A stretch of DNA of 64,000 nucleotides from Pempheris klunzingeri (Eukaryota; Chordata; Actinopteri; Acropomatiformes; Pempheridae), in the NCBI RefSeq assembly GCF_042242105.1, contig NC_092018.1, positions 26,468,167 to 26,532,166 on the forward strand, given 5' to 3'. Both the position numbers and the translations under genes were made by a program. A model generated the notes under the pieces. The model saw only the letters and a list, made by a program, of their open reading frames with translations. It had not been told where the DNA came from and did no database searches. Positions 57,276 to 64,000 of the stretch are shown in pieces (within the stretch, counting starts at the first letter, position 1; each line of letters begins with the position of its first letter).

Positions 57276-60200
57276 TTAGAGCCGCATAGAGACCGGCGGC
57301 GCTGGTGACTGCAGCTCCTGGTCCAGCAGTCGGAAGAGCATGGCACTTTTGTTGCACTGTGAGGTTTGTCCTAGAGAGCGGTGGAGCTGAGCCTGCAGGT
57401 AGTGGACGTCCCGCAGCCGCTCCTTACAGTTCAGCTTGGAGAAATAGGCTGCGGCCTCGCTTAGCGTGTCAACAGCTGAAACCACCAAATGCAAATCTAC
57501 GGGGGGACAAAGAGCAGCAGTGTGTGAACAGCCATGTGACACTATGAGATGGTTATCATTATTTGGTGGGGGGGTGGGGGGGTACCTGCTTGCCCTTGTC
57601 TGTTTGGTCTGAACCCTGCTACCGCCATCTGACAGCGGGCTGTCAGCAGCATGGCTCGGCCTTTGTCCATGACTGACCCGTGGGCCAGGACAGGCTCGAT
57701 GGCTTCATGGAGAACCCCCAGAGCCTGTTCAGGAACCCCCAACATCAGCTGTAGAAGGGAGAAGAAACAAAGAAATAAATAAACCAATGCATGCTGTGCT
57801 GCTTTTACTTTCCATATACACCTGTCATACTGCAAAAAAAACAAACTTTGGTGGTTTTCACATATGGGGGCTGTAACTGTGTTTGAGTGAAGTCTGTTTT
57901 CCTGTCGAGGCTGACCTGTGTGAAGGCTAGATGAAGGATGGTCTCTGAGGCCAGGGACTGCAGGTGGTGCTGTCTAGCTAGAGCCAAGGCCTGCAAGAGG
58001 AGAGGAAGAGCTGTGGAGAAGCCCGACGACTCCCAGTGGAGCTCAGCGGTGGAGAGCATAACTCTGTATGAGACATGAACAGTCAGACCAGACTGACACA
58101 CATTTTCCTCGCCTGTCTGTGTTAAGAGATGTATTTTTGGAGCAGCATTCCTTTGTTTCCTTGTCACTTTATAATACAACAGTTGATGCCTCCAAAGTTG
58201 CATAATGGGAACATAATGCATTAAATATTCATGGTAGCCCTACAAAAGGTCAGTCAATTCAATGCCACAAATGAAAAAGTGAAGGTAGGCTATGTTTAGT
58301 TATCAAATAAAAGGGTAATCATGGTATTAGAGAATGTTATCGTTATCAGGAAATAAGTGACACGTCTCTACCTGATGACCACCTCTGTACATTTAGTCTT
58401 CTCACAGTGCACCTGTAGCCGCTGCAGGATGCTGTACGCCTCTGTGCTCCGGTTGAGAGCCTTCAGAACTTGAGCTTTCCTGCCAGCAAACACTCTGTTA
58501 CAGCTCGAGCACCAATTACACATGTACGAGATGGATGTTGTTAAGATTAGAACTGGAGGTCTGTGCCTCGGTGTTACCTGTAGAGACCTTCTGTTTTGTT
58601 CAGGGCAGAGATCGCTGTGACTAGCGGCTCTGCCAAATGGTATTTCCCTTCGTTCATATGTCTCTCAAACTGGATTTTCAAATCACACAGCATCCAGAGC
58701 TGAATTAAGGTTAAAAAAAACAAAAAACACAATTGGAATTATTTTGTACATTTCCTCTCATGAATTATTCATCACTGTAATACTGCCTTACTACTGCATT
58801 ACTAAGCCAAAATCCAAAAACCAGACATTTGGTCAAAACTGACTTAAGACCAGGTAATGACATCTGTTCCATCTTACAAAAATGGCAATACTATAGAAAT
58901 GTATCATTTATGTGAGGCAGCATGTAAGATTAGTGGTGAACAAAGCTAAATAAACTAATCAAAATGCATTCAGTACTGCATTTCTGCCCCGCCTGCAGTA
59001 ACTGCTCTCTGGGTTGGTAATTTGAAAAGTGCTGTCACACTTGCTGCACTGTCTACCACAGAGAGAGAGGGAGAGGGGGGGGGGGAGAGGGAGAGAGAGA
59101 GAGAGGGAGGGGGGGGGAGAGAGAGAGAGGGAGCAAGAAAGCTATATCAAGTCAAAGCAAGCAGGAGTGCAGATTGAGTGTGGTTTGGTTACTAAATCTG
59201 AGAATTAATTCATGATATTGATTTTATATATATATATATATACACATACATATATATAAATAAATAAATATTAACAGAAAATGGCCAGCCAGACTCCTAG
59301 CACAGAAACAAATTCCCTGAACTGTGAAATGCAAACAAACTAGTTAAGACGGATGAGAAGCACATCTTTCTGAGATGCTGCATTCCCTCTGCACTCTGAT
59401 TATCATCTAAAAGGCAGAAAGCATTATCTGCAATTTTCCTTTATCATGTAGTTTCTAGGCAATTATTTTTGGAGGTTACAAAAGGCCTAAAATAGAGGCT
59501 TGACAAGCTTGTGTCTGTTACGGTTTGCTGTCCAGCCTGAAAACGTTAACCTCTTGTTTCTCAGCTTCCCTCTTGATGCAGTTACTGCACTCTGCCTTTG
59601 CAGAACAGGACTGAATGATACCTTTGTTAGTATAGTAGTGTTGAGAGAACACACCTTGGCGTGCTGTGAGTGAGGAGGAAACTGTTCCTTCAGATGCAGG
59701 AGAATCTCTGAAACTGCACTGTACAGGCCCTGCAACACAAGCGCACGTAGAAATGAGACAATGAAATAAGCGTTGATCTCCACCCAGTAGCTGGACCTGA
59801 TCAATGTTAATTACCTGCCTGCAATGCTGGGCCAGATGACTAATGGATATGCAACAGCGGGGAACAAAGCAGAAAGGCAGGATCGGATCAAATGTGTTAC
59901 CTGCTCAGCGTGCAGCTCCGCCAGGTGGCAGAGAGCCACAGCGAACGCCTCTGTGTTGTTCTGCTGGACCCCGAAGTTGACTGGCTCCAGACTGCTCATG
60001 TTGAGAAGCAGCTGGGCCTGCTGCAGAGCCATGGTGCTGCACAAGTCACAGGAGGCCACATTAAGGACTCAGAGAAGACGTACTGGGCGTTCATACACTT
60101 CTGAGTCATGTAGTTTTACAACTTAACTTGTGCTTTTTAAATGTACGCTTGTGGCAAGTTTATCTTGGACAGCAGATATCCGACTTGTTAATCGATGCAT

Positions 60201-63200
60201 AAAAGCACGAGACATTTCTGCCGTGTTTCACAGAGCTGATTTAATGTGAGTGGGGAGAAGGTGGTGTGCTAGCATGCAGCCCGCTGTCAGCAACAGTAAA
60301 AACACCTGACAACTGTGTGTCGGAGTGGCAAGTCGAAGAGTCTGACCTCTTGCCGTACATCCTCCATATGGACGTAGTCTGAGCCAGGCTGATCTCGATC
60401 AGCTCCGACAGACTGTGCTTCCAGTGCAGGATGTCCGTGTCCTTCAGTGCGTCCATCAGTTTGTGGGCTGTCTTTCCCTGTGTCGCCCCTTGCTGGACCA
60501 AAGACTGGATGCCCAGAGATGCCAAGTACTATGGCAGAGAGGATTATCAATCAGGGTGGTGGACAGCATATCAAAAGATACAACATGCAAAGATCAGGTT
60601 TAGCCATTTAAAATGGTGAATGATACGTTCTGTGTTGATTTTCCACACGTGTAGCAAGCTTTCTGTGTATTCCAGTATGTGTCAGGACACAATTTCTACT
60701 GTGTATGTAATATGTGCCAGAATTTTGGGTGCCAAAATACTGCTGCCAACTAACATGTTTATCTAATACCCACCATGTCACAGCTGTACATACTGCTTGA
60801 TTACATGAAGAACACTTCTGGTTTTTCACAATTGCTTTGGCTCAAAATGACATGTTCACCTTCAAAACAGAGACTGCTGCCCTTACACACAAAGTGCAAA
60901 ACACTAAATCAGATGCTCGGTCCTCACAATTTTACATTGTTATATTTTCTAATTACCCAGGTCTGCATCATTGCTAACTAAACAAAGGAAAGAGAAATGC
61001 ATTTTATTTCATTTTCACTACTGCCAAATTATTTAAGAGCTCATGTTGCACTCACTGGCAGGCAGAAATGGGCAGCCATTTTCACTGAATCCTCAGTTAA
61101 CACAGTGCTGTCAGATCCCCTCATCTGTTCCAGGGTATAGAGCCAACTCTAATGTGGGGCACAGACAGAGAGGGAGAGATACACCGAGGCATACTCATAT
61201 GAAATACAGCCATCACGAACCGCTAATCAGTGACACGCAGACAAAATAATACCAGTAGAAAGGGGTATTTTACCAGACAATGCTGCAAGCACACATGGTC
61301 ATTGGACTCCTGGGCAATGCGAATAGCCTCCTGTAGAGCCAGATCAGCCTGCTGACTGAGGGAGAAGAAAAGAGAAAGCAGATTATGTGGGAACTTGTCA
61401 GTGTATTCAGGCTCCACCAGCTCTGTTACTCACTAGTGGCCAAAGCGACAGTGCAGGCTTGCCAGGTTGAGAGCAGCGTAGCGGAGACTTCGGCCGTAGC
61501 CTTCATCCCCATTGCTCTTTCCCTCATTTCCAGACAAGATGAGGCGGTCGAAATAATGTAAGAGACTGTGGGCTGAGAGGAAGATGTCCTGGACTCTCAT
61601 GCTGTTCAGGTAGTTTAGGTAATGCTGAGGAGAGAGTAAAAATCATAGCGCTGATGAAGACTACCACCCCGTCTGGACTCTCCTCTGGCAGACTTGTTAA
61701 TGCAGTGGGGAAAGTTAAGAGGAAGGATTTTACCGCTTCAGCAAAGTCTGGGTTGAACTTCAGCATGTTGTTGAGCTCTTCCTGTAGCGCAGCGGGCTTC
61801 AGAGCTTTGTTCTCATCATTCTTCAGAAGATATGCCTGCAGAAAGAGGTTTTCAAAAACTCTAACAGACTTTAAAGGTGTGATTCAGATTATTTTGAAGT
61901 GGGGCTGTTTGAGGTGATTATCCACAGTTAGTGTACCACCTACAGCAGATTGCAGTCAACAAGCCCCCAGTTTGGAGGAGCAGGCAAATCGATATCAGTG
62001 TAAATGTGTGCTATATTTAGAATACCTTTACCTTGCCATCAGCTATTCTCTCTTTCTGTTTACTGGCCTCAAAGCCACCAGTCTCCATTCACAAGGATGT
62101 CATTTTACCCTGGAGAAAACAGCAGCTAGGCTACTGCTGCCTCAATTGATGAGCTACCACGTTAGTTAGGATCCGAACCAGCCATTTAAAACTCCTGCTT
62201 TCTGCGAGAACAGCTTCAGTTCCCTGTCAAAAGGGCTGTCTGACGGCAATGTACAGCTGATAATGAAGAAAATATTCTTAATGTAGCTGCACTGAGGGTG
62301 TGCCGACCGCCATCTACTGTGGGTAACACTCTAATCACGAGTACGTCATACAACCCCACTTCAAATGATCTAAACAATCCCTATAAATGCTACCACGGCA
62401 TGTCCAGGCTTGACACAGGATGTGGAGGGTTCTTCTTTTTTTTTTACCTATTGTGTCAAATCTGCTGGTTTTAACAAGATGACGCTAATCCACTTCAGCC
62501 TTGATTTAAAAGCTTACCTGTCTTGCAAGGAAGTACTCTGCTTGTTTTTGTGACAGAGGGCCTCTGCTAGGAGTGTTGTCATTTCTAGAATAGAGACAAA
62601 AAACACTTGTCACAGTAACATCAAAGCAAAAGTCTCATTTACTAAGTTGTAATTCAGAGTTTTGGCATTCTCACAGCGCTCACAACACATTTCACAAAGT
62701 CGCAGGTGCAGACAAGCAAAAAATTATTTCAAGGGGAGGTTGAAACACTTGGGTTTGTCCCTTGAAAGTAAAATATGTTACACCAAACCAATAACATGAA
62801 TTTTAAGACTAACCGAAGCTCTGACTCATGCAGCGGACTGTCCAGCTCCTCTTTGTCCATCCTGTCCCCTACAGTATCCTCAGTGCTGGTGAGGTCCATG
62901 TCGGAGTCGTTGGCGACCAGTGCTGGCAAGCCCACCTGTCCATCAGTAGACTTTGCGTAGTGACTGTGGTAGTACTGCTGCAGGGACTTGTACAGCTTGT
63001 AGACCTGACTGAAAGACAGCTTGTTGTAGGCCAGAAGCATGTGTCTCATAAACAGACCTAAAAAAAAAACAGGGGAGATAGTTTATAGTTTACAGCAAAG
63101 TCTTTTCATTTCATCAGACTGACAAACCGTGCGGGACACTCACCCACAACGCTGGTTTTATAAGCCTCAGAATCGAAAGCAGTGAATGGTGTGGGAAGAG

Positions 63201-63885
63201 TGGAGAAGAAGTACTCCATGTCTTTCAGCTCTCCATCTGCCATTTCATGCAGCCTTAGAAGGGGAAAAACAGCAGCATAAGCACCTAGACATGTCAACAG
63301 TTCAATATTATTTTGATACCGTCTGGTATCTTGGTTATTATGTCAGTAGATGCCGTTGCCCAAAGTCTATATTAAAGGACGGTACAATTTCCTGAACTTA
63401 GGAGACTTTGAACGCACCAGTAGTCCTTCCAGTAGCATTGATTTCTATACCTACACAGTTTCTTTGTGCTGGGCAGATAAATATAGTGACTGTGTCTCAC
63501 ACTGAAGCAGCATACCTGAGTTTGACAGCATATGCAGTCTGAGGGCAGCACTCCTCCACAGTCTTCAGGAACTGACCCAGAGTCAGGTCTGGACCCTGTT
63601 AGCCCCGCATGAAACAAGACAACGATGAGCACCCACTCCTGCACAGTGGTGAGCAAGATCACTAACGTTACGTCAATAAAAACCAACCTGCTGCAAAGGT
63701 AGGATGAGTTTGTTCAGTCGTCTTCTTTCTGGCAGTGTAATTTTGGACGCAGTCATGTCGTACAGCAGCGCCAGCACGGAGATCTTATACGGAGTCACCC
63801 AGTCTTTGATACCAAACACGTTAGCATGGACCACTCCGTTCGTCATCATAGGGTTGAAATACAAACTTTCATGCACGCTCGCCAT
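57276..63885 (-). CDS. anapc5: anaphase-promoting complex subunit 5
   Basis: A TPR-rich scaffold subunit of the platform of the anaphase-promoting complex/cyclosome, the ubiquitin ligase that targets cyclin B and securin. Seventeen coding exons on the minus strand: 63688..63885, 63516..63595, 63144..63253, 62814..63057, 62518..62584, 61734..61835, 61434..61624, 61274..61355, 61056..61148, 60347..60528, 59901..60036, 59655..59729, 58578..58699, 58372..58479, 57916..58063, 57586..57748 and 57276..57496, giving 773 aa (human 755). The N-terminus MASVHESLYFNPMMTNGVVH is nearly identical to human. Further blocks are RHMLLAYNKLSFSQVYKLY, LLKFNPDFAEA (with M for the first L), LALQEAIRIAQESNDHVCLQ, KLMDALKDTDILHWKHSLSE, VQQNNTEAFAVALCHLAELH and KGRAML. 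All junctions agree in phase with GT..AG. The gene is complete, and the start is supported by homology. Confidence 0.97.
59060..59134. repeat. (GA)n / GGGAGA tract in anapc5 intron 12
   Basis: Purine-only run of GAGAGG and GGGG blocks. It is followed at about 59227-59242 by a TA run. Both lie in the 0.95-kb intron between 58699 and 59655. Confidence 0.9.
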
Positions 63886-64000
63886 TTTAACCGGTTGTGT
63901 CAGAATCCGGAGAAGGAAGAACCCGGTGTTGTGGCAGACTGGGTCAACATTTAGCGGGAAGAAAAGTTTAAATCAGTTAGCAGCCTCACAGGCAGCTGGA
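63886..64000 (-). promoter_or_regulatory. anapc5: anapc5 5' UTR / proximal promoter (partial)
   Basis: The 115 bases upstream of the anapc5 ATG to the window edge. They have no ORF of note and would carry the 5' UTR of a housekeeping gene. The start-site position cannot be read from sequence alone. Confidence 0.45.

Overview
This is a vertebrate nuclear genome window, almost certainly from a teleost fish. The genes are split into many exons with consensus GT..AG splice sites. The proteins match vertebrate families over their full length. Introns are short for a vertebrate, and the gaps hold CA/GA microsatellites, an L2-type LINE tail and short interspersed repeats of the kind common in spiny-rayed fish. 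I cannot name the species. There is no operon, CRISPR array, phage or plasmid logic here.

Seven protein-coding genes were reconstructed exon by exon. From left to right they are mlec (minus; 5' part only, cut by the window edge), cabp1 (minus; caldendrin long form plus an alternative myristoylated start and a cassette exon), asphd2 (minus), ggt5 (plus), lrrc75b (minus), ggt1 (plus) and anapc5 (minus). Each model joins in frame, and the derived lengths are close to what I recall of the human proteins: asphd2 369 aa, ggt5 552 aa, lrrc75b 378 aa, ggt1 574 aa, anapc5 773 aa and caldendrin-type cabp1 427 aa.

Layout: 0-18 kb holds three minus-strand genes in series (asphd2, then cabp1, then mlec in the direction of transcription). 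About 18-22 kb is a divergent gap rich in microsatellites with an L2 fragment. 22-53 kb is a gamma-glutamyltransferase neighbourhood, where ggt5 and ggt1 are tandem plus-strand paralogues with identical 12-exon architecture and lrrc75b lies between them on the opposite strand. 57-64 kb is a complete 17-exon anapc5 reading minus, convergent with ggt1.

The genes do not form one pathway. mlec is an ER lectin of N-glycan quality control. cabp1 is a neuronal calcium sensor. asphd2 is a predicted membrane-anchored 2-oxoglutarate oxygenase. ggt5 and ggt1 are cell-surface gamma-glutamyl hydrolases/transferases for glutathione and leukotriene conjugates. lrrc75b is a leucine-rich repeat protein. anapc5 is a scaffold subunit of the anaphase-promoting complex. 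Their value together is syntenic: in human they split between chromosome 12q24.31 (MLEC, CABP1, ANAPC5) and 22q11-q12 (GGT5, LRRC75B, GGT1, ASPHD2). I did not find a previously undescribed system. The most notable details are a GC-AG intron in cabp1, the conserved alternative 5' exons of cabp1, a CA microsatellite directly against an asphd2 splice acceptor, and candidate conserved non-coding blocks in the lrrc75b introns.
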